DNA of 64,000 nucleotides, taken from contig NZ_CP037422.1 of assembly GCF_007748175.1 (NCBI RefSeq), positions 6,526,334-6,590,333 of the forward strand, read 5' to 3'. A program made the translations under genes and the position numbers. This stretch comes from Gimesia aquarii. Its GTDB lineage: Bacteria; Planctomycetota; Planctomycetia; Planctomycetales; Planctomycetaceae. The notes beneath the pieces are model-generated. The model saw nothing but the letters and a program-made list of their open reading frames with translations, had not been told where the DNA came from and ran no database searches. Below are positions 34,550-44,269 of the stretch, piece by piece; within the stretch, counting starts at the first letter, position 1; every line of letters starts with the position of its first letter.

Positions 34550-36133
34550 ATGCAATTACGAACATTACTCCCTTTTCTGATCACAGTAGTTATTACAATC
34601 TGCCTTTTTTGGTTTTCGAAAATACCATTGGGAATTACCGATGAATGGGCTTGGCAGCGACTGACAGATGTGGGACCAGAAATGATCCTTGGGTGGATAG
34701 TTTCCGGAATTATTTTCGGAGTCTATTTACTGGTAACTCTGTTCGTTCTTTCCCGAATCAAATTTTGTTCACGTTGGGAATTATCAATCTGGCTAGTTTA
34801 CTTAGCGACTTCGGGAATAATTTGGTCGCTAATGTTACAGGACAGCCCACCAGCTGAGTACCGACTTTCAAAAGCACCATTTGTTCTCTATTACAAAGGT
34901 TCCTCAGGTTATTTTACTGAAGCACGCGATGAGATAACTGATGCCAGTGATTTTATGACGCATTATGAAGAAAAAATGAAAAAGGGAGATGTGTTGCACG
35001 AAGGAACTCACCCTCCTGGGCTCCCCCTTTTTTATCTCAGCCTGATTCAGCTTTGTGAAAACGTTCCTGAATTACAATCCTTGCTTCTTAATTCACAACC
35101 GACCTCTTTTCAGGAAGCCACGGAAACGATTACTCAAATTACTGCTGCATCTGAAAACCCATTCACAAATCTTGATAGCGCTGTACTCTGGCTAGCAACC
35201 ATCATCACCCTCATAATGTCTTCACTTACAGTGATTCCCCTTTTTTGGCTGTCGCGAGAATTCACATCACGTGAAGTTAGCTGGCAAGTATCCGCATTCT
35301 GGCCGTTGATACCATCCACATTGATTTTTCAACCGAAATCAGACGCACTCTATTCCGTCATCGCGGTTCTGTTTTTATACTTCTGGGTCATTGCCTGGAG
35401 ACACAACTCTAAGTCGCTGTTTGTACTGGCTGGTTTATTCCTCTGGATCGGCTTTTTCTTGTCACTGGCCTTTCTGCCTGTAGCGCTTTGTGCGATATTC
35501 TATTGCATATTAGAAGTTTGGTATCTTCACTTCGATAAAAGCCAACACAAACCTCTCTGGAAGCCGTTTTTTTTCGCTGTATTTTATGGTCTTCTCGGTT
35601 TCTTGATCCCCACACTCTTAATGGCAGTTTTATTTGATCTCAACCTGTTAAATGTCTGGATTTTAAATTTACAAAATCACGCCGGCTTTTATTTGCAATA
35701 TCCACGTACTTACTGGAAATGGTTACTGGTGAATCCAATTGAAATTAGCCTGGCACTCGGGTTACCTTTGTCCTGGCTTGTTGTGAAATCTTTCTATCGC
35801 CAGAAACTTTTTCTGTGTAATCAAGAATATGAGTACTTTGACCCAAGTTTAAAAAATCTAGTATTTTCTTGTGTCATCGTATTGGGACTGTTATGGCTCT
35901 CTGGAAAAAATATGGGGGAGGCTGCTCGCCTCTGGTTAATATTTCTTCCATGGTTCCTGCTAATGACAATCCCGTACTGGCACATGATTCAGATCGAATC
36001 AACTTTAAATTATTCTGCACCATCCGCTTTTCTAAAATCACAATCGGTTTGGATTGTTGCTTTGATCGCTCAAGCTGTTGTCTGCGTGGCGACTGTCAGC
36101 AGAATCACAGGCTTTCACTTTCCTCCCGGATAG
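34550..36133 (+). CDS. Polytopic membrane protein, GT-C glycosyltransferase-like
   Basis: A 527-residue inner-membrane protein with about eleven hydrophobic helices. A large loop between the third and fourth helix contains GTHPPGLPLFYL; the H-P-P-G motif before a helix is typical of GT-C transferases such as ArnT/PMT-like enzymes that use polyprenyl-linked sugars. Later helices (IPSTLIFQPKSDALYS) are consistent. Substrate unknown. The PP2C gene precedes it. A 216-base gap follows; I see nothing in it. Confidence 0.65.
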   Translation: MQLRTLLPFLITVVITICLFWFSKIPLGITDEWAWQRLTDVGPEMILGWIVSGIIFGVYLLVTLFVLSRIKFCSRWELSIWLVYLATSGIIWSLMLQDSPPAEYRLSKAPFVLYYKGSSGYFTEARDEITDASDFMTHYEEKMKKGDVLHEGTHPPGLPLFYLSLIQLCENVPELQSLLLNSQPTSFQEATETITQITAASENPFTNLDSAVLWLATIITLIMSSLTVIPLFWLSREFTSREVSWQVSAFWPLIPSTLIFQPKSDALYSVIAVLFLYFWVIAWRHNSKSLFVLAGLFLWIGFFLSLAFLPVALCAIFYCILEVWYLHFDKSQHKPLWKPFFFAVFYGLLGFLIPTLLMAVLFDLNLLNVWILNLQNHAGFYLQYPRTYWKWLLVNPIEISLALGLPLSWLVVKSFYRQKLFLCNQEYEYFDPSLKNLVFSCVIVLGLLWLSGKNMGEAARLWLIFLPWFLLMTIPYWHMIQIESTLNYSAPSAFLKSQSVWIVALIAQAVVCVATVSRITGFHFPPG

Positions 36134-36349
36134 AGGTTTGTGTGCAAGTCAAAATTTTCCGATTGTGCCATCGTTGATGGCCCGCACATATTCCATATAA
36201 TCCCGATATTCGTAATTCTTATGAGCGGAACTGCTTCACCACTAAAACATGTCGATAATTGTAGAGAGGTATCTTATCAAATGTTATGTCCTTGATACTC
36301 AATCAAAGCATGATCGTCAATCTGTGTCTTAAGATTTTGGATTCTATCC

Positions 36350-37198
36350 ATGGTTAATATGAACAGAATCTTGTCACATTTCAGAGATTCTATGATCTTC
36401 TATAGTCTGAGTCTGATAAGCTTTTGCTTTAACGTTTCTTGTTCTGATAATTCTCTCGACTATACTGAACTCAAACAAATCAACGAAAAAGTCACTGAAA
36501 GCGAACTGAAAAAATACCTCAAAGTTATCAGGCTGTTACCACAAAAAAAAGTCCCACCTTTTCCTTCCGTTTACGCTCCTGCTCCCAATTGGAGTCATAT
36601 TCGCTCTTTACCCATTGAAGATCTTGTTAACAGCGAACAAATCAATTTATCGCAGTTGTGGGAAATAGAACGGATTAGTGATCACTTTGGAAATCGAAAC
36701 CGAACGTTGAAAAAAGCGTTGCACCGCAGGGAAATGTCCAAAGACCAGTTCATCAGTATTACATTGGCCATTGGTCTGGCAGCGAGCCGTCACCAACTAC
36801 GCGAAGATCAAAATCTGGAAGCGATCATGCAGAAGGGTAATAAAGTTATTCATCAACTTCAGTTAGATAAGCGACCTTTCTCATCACTCTCACTAGAAGA
36901 GCGACACCGCACACTAAATGAAGCAATGTGGATCGCACGTGTGAATCGTGCAGAACATCTCATTCAAATCCCTCCAGAAAATGTCAATCTGGTCAGAACT
37001 CATTGGGATGAATTGAAAGAGGTCTTACCTCCTGAATTTCTAAAAAACCCTCTTGAAGATCTTTTAGATCCACTTGAAGAACACGGAATTCCCTTCACAA
37101 TAGATGAAATAGATTCTAACGATCGCCTGCAATGGACTTCTACAGAAGCAATTATTGGAACTGATCCGCCTGATCCTAGGCTGGACAAAATAAAATAG
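36350..37198 (+). CDS. Hypothetical exported protein, possible lipoprotein
   Basis: A 282-residue protein that I do not recognise. The N-terminus (SMIFYSLSLISFCFNVSCSDN) is a signal sequence ending at a cysteine in the right place for lipid attachment, though Asn at -3 departs from a good lipobox. The rest is charged and mostly helical, with no cysteines and no catalytic motif seen. The tail, LGT-type GTDPPDPRLDKIK, is short and hydrophilic. Probably a periplasmic or membrane-anchored protein. It ends 41 bases before the stop of the convergent aroH gene. Confidence 0.5.
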   Translation: MVNMNRILSHFRDSMIFYSLSLISFCFNVSCSDNSLDYTELKQINEKVTESELKKYLKVIRLLPQKKVPPFPSVYAPAPNWSHIRSLPIEDLVNSEQINLSQLWEIERISDHFGNRNRTLKKALHRREMSKDQFISITLAIGLAASRHQLREDQNLEAIMQKGNKVIHQLQLDKRPFSSLSLEERHRTLNEAMWIARVNRAEHLIQIPPENVNLVRTHWDELKEVLPPEFLKNPLEDLLDPLEEHGIPFTIDEIDSNDRLQWTSTEAIIGTDPPDPRLDKIK

Positions 37199-37239
37199 GC
37201 GATATTATTTTGCCTCAATCAATTCGGCATTTCTCAAAG

Positions 37240-37611
37240 TCATTGTGCGGATGCCACATCCGGACGAAGCTTTTGTGCTTCGTTTAAATAGACGTGAACA
37301 ACCTCTGATTGTTTCTGACTAGTATTTACATGAAGCATGACACGGATACAACGAGGCATTGCCCCTTTTACAGCGATTTCAGAAGCACAAATTAAAGGCA
37401 CTGATTTCATACCCAATTCGCGTGCTGCTTCAGCTGGAAATACTGAGGTTAGATCTGGCGTTGTCGTAAAAAAGACAGATACGATATCTTCATAGTTATC
37501 GATTTGATTTGCTGTAAGAAGCTGCTCAAGTAACCCACGTGTTGCGGACAATACCTCCACAGAGTTATCCTGAGTTACCGTTGTTGCACCACGAATTCCA
37601 CGCACCGACAT
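37240..37611 (-). CDS. aroH: Chorismate mutase, AroH class
   Basis: A 123-residue monofunctional chorismate mutase converting chorismate to prephenate for Phe and Tyr synthesis. RGIRGATTV at the start, the [20 protein letters not shown] block and [22 protein letters not shown] with the active-site Glu and Arg match the Bacillus AroH trimer family. ATG at 37611 fits the usual N-terminus; another ATG at 37623 would add MVFA. Neither has a good ribosome site. It is alone on the minus strand between a plus-strand lipoprotein-like gene and lpxD. Confidence 0.92.
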   Translation of the reverse strand: MSVRGIRGATTVTQDNSVEVLSATRGLLEQLLTANQIDNYEDIVSVFFTTTPDLTSVFPAEAARELGMKSVPLICASEIAVKGAMPRCIRVMLHVNTSQKQSEVVHVYLNEAQKLRPDVASAQ

Positions 37612-37623
37612 CGCAAATACCAT

Positions 37624-38027
37624 GTATCTATAAAAAAATCTGTTGCAATCCCGATCCAGTATTCAAAAGCTGATAAACACGACTTTGTTAACCGGGAATA
37701 ACTAAAACAGCCATAATCACATCCTAACTAATTCATCGGCTGTTCGCTACTAGTTGCATTCTCAAATTATGGACAACCTATGACCATGTAATGAAGTTTA
37801 ACTATAATGATCAGTAATACTTAACAAAATAGCAACTAGAAGTCGATCAGGCTGCATTTTTAAAAATGCTCTTGCGTTACTTTCGCTTTATCAGGTAAAA
37901 ACCGCTCTCTTTACTTGATCAGAGGAGAATAGAACCATAAGGATCACCATGATGGTGTCACTCATTCTCCTGAAATAAGTCTGGATATTAAATTTAATAA
38001 CGTGCATCTTTTGGAAAGGACTCCTTG
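37624..38027 (+). promoter_or_regulatory. lpxD leader with nested inverted repeats
   Basis: In this gap AGGAGAAT (37923-37930) pairs with ATTCTCCT (37964-37971) and encloses CACCAT-G-ATGGTG (37945-37957). The structure ends 56 bases before the lpxD start and could be a leader RNA element. The rest of the gap shows nothing clear. Confidence 0.45.
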
Positions 38028-39110
38028 ATGTCGACGACTGTCGAGTGGATCGCTCAAGCACTGGACTGCCCAGCGAGGGGTAATCAGAGGCTGGAAATAC
38101 ATGGCGCAGAATCTGTTCTGAAAGCAGGACCGCATGACATTACATTCGTCGGCGACGAACTCAATCTAAAGCGACTACAATCAAGCAACGCAGGTGCGGT
38201 AATCGTTGAGCAACGGTTGGAAGAGTCGTTTCAAAAGACATATGAGGGTGCAACCTTCGCATCCCTAACAGTAGTCGATGCACAGGCAGCATTTATTCAA
38301 ATTATCCAGAAGCTGCGTCCCCCACGTTCATTACCCGAAATAGGAATTTCATCCGAAGCAGAAATTAGCAATGAAGTGACAATAGGCAATAACTGCCATA
38401 TATATCCTCAGGTTACGATTCGTCCTGGAGTTCAAATCGGTAATAATTGTAGAATTTATCCCGGTGTTTACATAGGTGATGATTGTGTCATTGGAGACGA
38501 TGTCACCATTCATGCAAACGCCGTTTTGTATCCCGATGTAAAGATAGCAAATCGTGTACTCATACATGCAACTGCAGTTCTGGGATGCGATGGTTTTGGC
38601 TATCGATTTGAGAATGGCAGTTATCTCAAAATTCCTCACTTGGGAAGTGTGCAAATTGAAGAAGACGTCGAAATTGGAGCAGGCACTACGATTGACCGAG
38701 GGATGATCGGAGCCACCGTCATTGGAGAAGGATCAAAAATTGATAATCAGGTCATGATTGCCCACAACTGCGAGATTGGAAAACACAACGCTTTCGCTTC
38801 ACAAGTTGGATTTGCAGGTTCTATTACAACTGGAGACTATGTTCGCTGTGCCGGCCAAGTTGGGATTGCAGATCACGTTCATGTTGGAGATAAAGCGACA
38901 TTGGGGGCACGCGCTGGCGTTCATCGTGATATTCCTTCTGGAGAAATTCATATTGGGACTCCAGCGGCTCCTGAAAAAGAACAGCGTAAGATCGTAATGT
39001 CCATTCGAAAAGTTCCGGAAATGAGAAAACAAATTCGTGATCTGGAAAAACACATTCAAGAACTGAATCAACGCTTTGAAGAATTAAAAAATGAATCCCC
39101 TGCAGCATAA
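38028..39110 (+). CDS. lpxD: UDP-3-O-acylglucosamine N-acyltransferase
   Basis: A 360-residue LpxD catalysing the third step of lipid A synthesis, adding the N-linked acyl chain to UDP-3-O-acyl-GlcN. An N-terminal uridine-binding domain (about 1-100) is followed by hexapeptide repeats forming a left-handed beta-helix, with the catalytic histidine in VMIAHNCEIG, then a C-terminal helix (VPEMRKQIRDLEKHI). ATG at 38028 has AAGGA seven bases upstream; a TTG at 38025 would add one residue. Likely an operon with lpxI, which starts 61 bases on. Confidence 0.95.
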   Translation: MSTTVEWIAQALDCPARGNQRLEIHGAESVLKAGPHDITFVGDELNLKRLQSSNAGAVIVEQRLEESFQKTYEGATFASLTVVDAQAAFIQIIQKLRPPRSLPEIGISSEAEISNEVTIGNNCHIYPQVTIRPGVQIGNNCRIYPGVYIGDDCVIGDDVTIHANAVLYPDVKIANRVLIHATAVLGCDGFGYRFENGSYLKIPHLGSVQIEEDVEIGAGTTIDRGMIGATVIGEGSKIDNQVMIAHNCEIGKHNAFASQVGFAGSITTGDYVRCAGQVGIADHVHVGDKATLGARAGVHRDIPSGEIHIGTPAAPEKEQRKIVMSIRKVPEMRKQIRDLEKHIQELNQRFEELKNESPAA

Positions 39111-39171
39111 ATCTGCACTAAACTGAGATGATAGCTGTTTAAAGAAATCAGAATAAAACCCTCTCATATTG

Positions 39172-40062
39172 ATGAATAAACTTCAATCCAAGAACACAAC
39201 ACCGCTAAAGCAAATTGGGCTTCTGGCAGGAGCAGGTCGATTCCCTATCGTGTTTGCAAAGCAAGCACGTAAGCAAGGATATTCCGTTTGTTGCCTTGGA
39301 ATCTTTGGAATGGCCAGTGAAGAGTTAATAGATGTCTGCGACACGTTCCACTGGATTCCTTTGGCACGCATCGGCCGAGCAATCAAGCTATTTCATCACG
39401 AAAAAGTAAAGCGTATTGTGATGGCTGGGAAAATTGAAAAAACAGTATTATTCAGTCCGTTTCGAATTTTTAAATTACTACCGGATCTGCGCACATTGCA
39501 TATGTGGTATCGATATGCCAAAAAAGATCGAAAAGACGATACCTTGTTACTGGCCGTCATCAAAGAGTTTGAACGCGATAATTTATATTTTGAATCTGCC
39601 TTGGATTATTGTCCGGAGTTACTTGTGAAACATGGATTTCTTACAAAAAGACACCCCAATCCATCTCAATGGGAAGATATTAAAATGGGATGGGATATCG
39701 CCAAACAAATGGGTCAATTAGATATTGGACAAAGTGTTGTAATCAATGATAAAGCAGTCATAGCAGTCGAAGCGATTGAAGGTACAGACAGGGCCATCCA
39801 ACGTGCGGGAGAGTTATGTAAACGAGGTGGCTTCTGTGTCGTGAAAGTAGCCAAACCACAGCAGGATCGACGATTTGATGTTCCCACAGTCGGTATTAAA
39901 ACTCTACAAACCATGCACGAAGCTGGGGGACGCGTTCTAGCAATCGAAAGCAATCAGACCATCATGATTGATCAGCAGGAAGTTGCCGATCTGGCAGACA
40001 AATTAGGGATTGCAATCGTTTCACTCAATGAAGAAGAACTAACTTTGCAATTAGCCAGTTAA
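39172..40062 (+). CDS. lpxI: UDP-2,3-diacylglucosamine pyrophosphatase LpxI
   Basis: A 296-residue LpxI (DUF1009) that hydrolyses UDP-2,3-diacylglucosamine to lipid X, replacing LpxH. It has the N-terminal IGLLAGAGRFPIVFAKQA strand-loop and the C-terminal VVINDKAVIAVEAIEGTDRAI with the aspartate implicated in catalysis, then GFCVVKVAKPQQDRRFDVPTVG. ATG at 39172 chosen; a TTG at 39169 precedes it. It follows lpxD directly, so two steps of lipid A synthesis sit together. Confidence 0.92.
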   Translation: MNKLQSKNTTPLKQIGLLAGAGRFPIVFAKQARKQGYSVCCLGIFGMASEELIDVCDTFHWIPLARIGRAIKLFHHEKVKRIVMAGKIEKTVLFSPFRIFKLLPDLRTLHMWYRYAKKDRKDDTLLLAVIKEFERDNLYFESALDYCPELLVKHGFLTKRHPNPSQWEDIKMGWDIAKQMGQLDIGQSVVINDKAVIAVEAIEGTDRAIQRAGELCKRGGFCVVKVAKPQQDRRFDVPTVGIKTLQTMHEAGGRVLAIESNQTIMIDQQEVADLADKLGIAIVSLNEEELTLQLAS

Positions 40063-40109
40063 AGACATGTCTCAACTAATTCAATCCCATAATTCAATCC
40101 CAAGAGATT

Positions 40110-40526
40110 TCATTCAGAAATCAATTTGATTTCGTTCCCGCTGTCCGAATCGAGGCGATCGTTTTCGATTTCCAGATTGAATGCCGTCAGCATCTCTGTC
40201 CTCTGATGAATTGCGGTAGGTGGATCGTCTTCTTTATGCTCCCCAGATAGTTCCACTTCGTATTTTGTAGAAGCGATCGATAATTCATCTCCCGGTAACA
40301 ATGCACCACGAATTATCTTTTGGCCATTCACACGTGTACCATTTGTGCTACAGAGATCTCGGACAAATAGAAGTCCATCTGTTTTGATAATCACGCAATG
40401 AATCTTTGAAACACTATTCGTATCAATCTGAATGTCACACAAATCAGATTTGCGACCGACAACAGTCACATCATTTTTCAAAACAATGGGCTGGCCTCCA
40501 TTTACAGGAATCAATCGCGCTATCAT
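40110..40526 (-). CDS. FHA-domain protein
   Basis: A 138-residue protein that is mostly one forkhead-associated domain (residues about 5-95), which binds phosphothreonine. Key motifs are VGRKSD (GR), the S-x-x-H of VSKIHCVI, and STNGTRVNG (NG). The C-terminal 40 residues are acidic and probably disordered. It probably reads out Ser/Thr kinase signalling; the PP2C phosphatase in this window may be in the same circuit. It is convergent with lpxI, 47 bases apart. Confidence 0.9.
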   Translation of the reverse strand: MIARLIPVNGGQPIVLKNDVTVVGRKSDLCDIQIDTNSVSKIHCVIIKTDGLLFVRDLCSTNGTRVNGQKIIRGALLPGDELSIASTKYEVELSGEHKEDDPPTAIHQRTEMLTAFNLEIENDRLDSDSGNEIKLISE

Positions 40527-41108
40527 GTGTGCAGCCCAGAGTAAGACCTAAAATACATAAGTAACTGTTTTTATATAATTTATTGTTATTGAGAGAGATG
40601 CAAAGTCAATAGAAATTGAAGGCCATTTCATGCATGTTATCAAACCTAAAAGCAATTTCCATGCGAATTTACCCAGATCAGTATAAAGTGAAAATTGTCT
40701 ATTCGATGAGATGCTTCCGGCTGAATCAGAAGAATTCGAATGGCATTTAACCTGAATAGGGCCAGTCGCTTGACGGTGAGACTGAGCAATGGTAGTGTCC
40801 CTAGTAAATATGCTGCAAACTGATGGCTTAGCGTATAGTGATTCAATCACAATCAACGAGAAAAATCAGCCTGAAAATGATTCTGCAGTATTCGGATCAA
40901 CGGGACATCAGGTGTCATATACGAGTCTATCTTAAGACAATCGCTGCCGCGATTTCCGGAATTGAATATGAGAGGGTGCTGAATCTCAGCCCCTCATCTT
41001 AAAAGGAAGCATTAAGCTTCTTAACAATAGATATGTACTGGTTAGCAACCAGTTTCTTCACGTGAAGGAACCGCAAGCCTAATCGATTAACATTAAGAGG
41101 ATTTAAGT
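40527..41108 (+). promoter_or_regulatory. ppdK leader with three hairpins
   Basis: The last 140 bases before ppdK contain GAGGG-T-GCTGA / TCAGC-CCCTC (40972-40995, one bulge), ACTGGTT-AGC-AACCAGT (41037-41053) and the 12-base palindrome CTTCACGTGAAG (41056-41067), close together and ahead of the ribosome site AAGAGG (41095-41100). The rest of the 582-base gap shows no supported gene; a minus-strand frame at 40548-40856 has no protein-like signature. Confidence 0.45.
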
Positions 41109-43841
41109 ATGTCAGGTCAAAAGTATGTGTACTTCTTCGGCGATGGAAAAGCAGATGGCGACGCCACAATGCGGAATACCCTGGGGGGTAAAGGAGCGAA
41201 CCTGGCAGAAATGATTAATATCGGCCTTCCTGTACCAGCCGGATTCACTTTGAATACAGATGTGTGTATTCACTACAGCAAAACAAAAGGAGAATACCCG
41301 GAAGGCATTGAAGAACAAGTCGAAAAAGCACTGGCACAAGTGGAAGAAGCCATGGGTGCAAAATTTGGTTGTGCTACCAACCCGCTTCTGGTCTCCTGCC
41401 GCTCTGGGGCACGCGAATCAATGCCAGGTATGATGGACACGGTCTTGAATATTGGGCTCAATGATACGACTGTCGAAGCCTTGGCTAAGCAGTCTGGCAA
41501 CGAAGCATTCGCATGGGACAGCTATCGCCGCTTCGTGCAAATGTATGGTGATGTCGTACTAGGCATGAAAGGAGCAGACGAAGACCCATTTGAACACGCT
41601 CTAGAAGCCAAACGTGAAGCTGCCGGGGTTCAATACGATTCGGAGCTGAATGCAGAACAACTAAAAGAACTGGTCGCTGAATTCAAACAGTTGATCAAAG
41701 AAGGAACCGGTTTGGACTTCCCTACTGATCCTAAACAACAGATCTGGGGTGCCATTGGAGCGGTATTCAGCAGCTGGGACAATGACCGTGCTGTCGTTTA
41801 CCGACGTGACTATGGCATACCTCACAATTGGGGTACTGCCTGTAACGTACAAGCAATGGTCTACGGAAACTTGGGGGATGACTGTGCCACTGGCGTTGGA
41901 CTAACTCGAAATTGCTCGACCGGAGAACCCGGTTTCTGTGGTGACTACCTTATCAACGCTCAGGGTGAAGACGTGGTTGCCGGAATTCGCACTCCCAAAC
42001 AGATTGAGTTGACTTTGAGCACGGACATGCCCGATGGCTACAAACAGCTCGACGACATCGGGCGAAAGCTGGAACAGCATTACAAAGATGTTCAGGATAT
42101 CGAGTTTACGATTCAACGTGGTAGAGTCTGGATGCTGCAAACTCGAAATGCAAAACGTACCGGTTTTGCTGCTGTTCGTATTGCCGTCGATATGGTCAAC
42201 GAAGGCCTGGTCAGCAAAGAGCAGGCAATTACAAAAAAACGGATTCCCGCCGATGACTTGAACCAATTACTTCAACCAATTTTCGATCCTGCAGAAAAGG
42301 AAAAAGCGACGAAAGAAGGAAATCTTCTTACCAAAGGGATCAATGCCGGCCCCGGTGCTGCTTGTGGTCACATCTGCTTCAGTGCTGAAGATGCAGAGGC
42401 AATTTATAACAACGATAACTCAGCAGAGCTTGTTTTAGTTCGAAGAGAAACCAGCCCAGAAGACTTGCGAGGCATGCGTGTCTCCAAGGGAATTTTGACA
42501 GCCTTGGGTGGTGCCAGTTCTCACGCAGCCCTTGTGAGCCGTCAAATGGGAAAAGCCTGTATTGTGGGAGCTTCAGAACTAAAAATAGATAATGAAGCGG
42601 GAACTATCACAGCAGGTGACAAAGTACTCAAAAAGGGTGACTGGATCAGCATCGACGGTTTCACAGGCGAGGTCTTTGCTGGAAAAGTGGAAACAAAACC
42701 AAGTGAAATTGTCGAAGTGCTGATTTCAAAAACAATGAAACCGGAAGATTCAGAAACATTCCAACGCTATCAACAACTGATGAGTTGGGTTGATGAAATT
42801 CGAAAACTAAAAGTACGCACTAACGCCGATCAGCCAGATCAATCTGCTGAAGCGATTGCATTTGGTGCTGAAGGAATTGGACTTTGCCGTACCGAGCATA
42901 TGTTCTTCCACCATCTGGCTGAAATTCGCGAGATGATTGCAGCTGGCGATGTTGAGTCCCGAACCAAAGCAGTCAACAAACTGCTTCCGTTCCAACGTGA
43001 GGACTTTACTGGAATCTTCAAGGCAATGAATGGGTTACCGGTTACGATTCGACTCTTAGATCCACCGTTGCACGAATTCCTTTCTGATCGCCACCTCGAA
43101 GAAAACCCGACATTGGCTGAGGAACTTGCAAATGAGTTGGGTGTTACAGTTGAATTCATCCGTCGTCGTGTAGAAGAACTCCATGAACTGAACCCGATGC
43201 TTGGTCACCGTGGTTGCCGCCTGGGAATTGTTTATCCAGAAATTACAGCAATGCAGGCACGAGCCATAATGGAAGCTGCCTGTGATGTCCAGAGTTCTGG
43301 AATTGATGTCTATCCTGAAATCATGGTCCCTCTGGCCGGATTCAAAACAGAATTTGATAACCAGGCAGCCATTATTCGCAATGAAGCGGAAAAAGTACTG
43401 CAGGAGAAAGGCGTCAAAGTCAACTATCTAGTTGGTACAATGGTTGAACTTCCTCGTGCTGCGATTTGTGCTGATCAGATCGCGGAAACAGCTGAATTTT
43501 TCAGCTTTGGAACCAATGACTTAACACAAACGACTCTCGGAATGAGCCGTGATGATTATGGTACATTCATCGGTCATTACCGTGAAAACGACATTGTTCC
43601 CGCAGATCCCTTCCAAACCATCGATCAGGATGGAGTGGGACGTCTTATGAAAACAGGTGTCGAACGAGGTCGTGGAGCTCGCTCGGATCTGAAAATCGGT
43701 ATTTGTGGTGAACATGGCGGTGATCCTGCCAGTGTCATCTTCTGCCATAAACTAGGTCTTGACTATGTGAGTTGCTCTCCCTTCCGAGTGCCTATTGCCC
43801 GGTTGGCAGCAGCCCAGGCCGTCCTGGAAGAAAATGCCTAA
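41109..43841 (+). CDS. ppdK: Pyruvate, phosphate dikinase
   Basis: A 910-residue PPDK interconverting pyruvate, ATP and phosphate with PEP, AMP and diphosphate. The N-terminal ATP-grasp part begins [20 protein letters not shown] and [10 protein letters not shown]. The phosphorylated histidine lies in the swivelling domain motif [22 protein letters not shown] (mid-protein). The C-terminal TIM-barrel binds PEP/pyruvate ([36 protein letters not shown]). Length is normal. Cytoplasmic; likely gluconeogenic or reversible glycolytic. A strong terminator follows. Confidence 0.96.
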   Translation: MSGQKYVYFFGDGKADGDATMRNTLGGKGANLAEMINIGLPVPAGFTLNTDVCIHYSKTKGEYPEGIEEQVEKALAQVEEAMGAKFGCATNPLLVSCRSGARESMPGMMDTVLNIGLNDTTVEALAKQSGNEAFAWDSYRRFVQMYGDVVLGMKGADEDPFEHALEAKREAAGVQYDSELNAEQLKELVAEFKQLIKEGTGLDFPTDPKQQIWGAIGAVFSSWDNDRAVVYRRDYGIPHNWGTACNVQAMVYGNLGDDCATGVGLTRNCSTGEPGFCGDYLINAQGEDVVAGIRTPKQIELTLSTDMPDGYKQLDDIGRKLEQHYKDVQDIEFTIQRGRVWMLQTRNAKRTGFAAVRIAVDMVNEGLVSKEQAITKKRIPADDLNQLLQPIFDPAEKEKATKEGNLLTKGINAGPGAACGHICFSAEDAEAIYNNDNSAELVLVRRETSPEDLRGMRVSKGILTALGGASSHAALVSRQMGKACIVGASELKIDNEAGTITAGDKVLKKGDWISIDGFTGEVFAGKVETKPSEIVEVLISKTMKPEDSETFQRYQQLMSWVDEIRKLKVRTNADQPDQSAEAIAFGAEGIGLCRTEHMFFHHLAEIREMIAAGDVESRTKAVNKLLPFQREDFTGIFKAMNGLPVTIRLLDPPLHEFLSDRHLEENPTLAEELANELGVTVEFIRRRVEELHELNPMLGHRGCRLGIVYPEITAMQARAIMEAACDVQSSGIDVYPEIMVPLAGFKTEFDNQAAIIRNEAEKVLQEKGVKVNYLVGTMVELPRAAICADQIAETAEFFSFGTNDLTQTTLGMSRDDYGTFIGHYRENDIVPADPFQTIDQDGVGRLMKTGVERGRGARSDLKIGICGEHGGDPASVIFCHKLGLDYVSCSPFRVPIARLAAAQAVLEENA

Positions 43842-44269
43842 GACTATTTAAAGAAAGTACTTAACAACAGGGAGAGATTCATGTAAATCTCTCCCTGTTT
43901 CTTTTGCCTTGAATTTCAAAATGATCCGAATATGTGAATTAAGTAATAAATCAGTGAGTTTTCTGAATTTAACCAAAAATCCTCTTCCCCCAAAGACGAT
44001 ACAACGATAAGATTCTACGCTCACACCTTACGCTCAGATTGCCTACTTGCGAATGTCCCGATGACAGTGATCCCATGTTTACAAAACCTGCCGGATCAAC
44101 CATCACACCAGTAGAGTGATGCGATTTTGCAGGGCCATCCCCTGTGAAAACTTGAGTGTTTCTTCTCACTAAACGTTCCTGTAAGAATTGAGCTCTTTAA
44201 CTAGGTCGGTATGTTGCCGTCCGTTTTGTATCCATAACCTGTTACCTTAATTAAACGTTCATCAAAGCC
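43842..44269. other. Spacer between ppdK and fusA
   Basis: Besides the ppdK terminator there is little. A 66-codon minus-strand frame (43969-44169) could be read as a small protein but has no ribosome site and no relatives I recognise, so it is not called. The fusA promoter must be in this gap. Confidence 0.4.
43866..43905 (+). terminator. Terminator after ppdK
   Basis: Perfect 14-bp stem AACAGGGAGAGATT/AATCTCTCCCTGTT with loop CATGTA, then TTTCTTTTG, starting 25 bases after the ppdK stop. Confidence 0.9.

Noticed and set aside
40548-40856. 102-codon minus-strand frame upstream of ppdK
   Set aside because: No signature, poor start context; more likely part of the regulatory gap.
43969-44169. 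66-codon minus-strand frame before fusA
   Set aside because: No homology recognised and no ribosome site. A small protein cannot be excluded but is unsupported.
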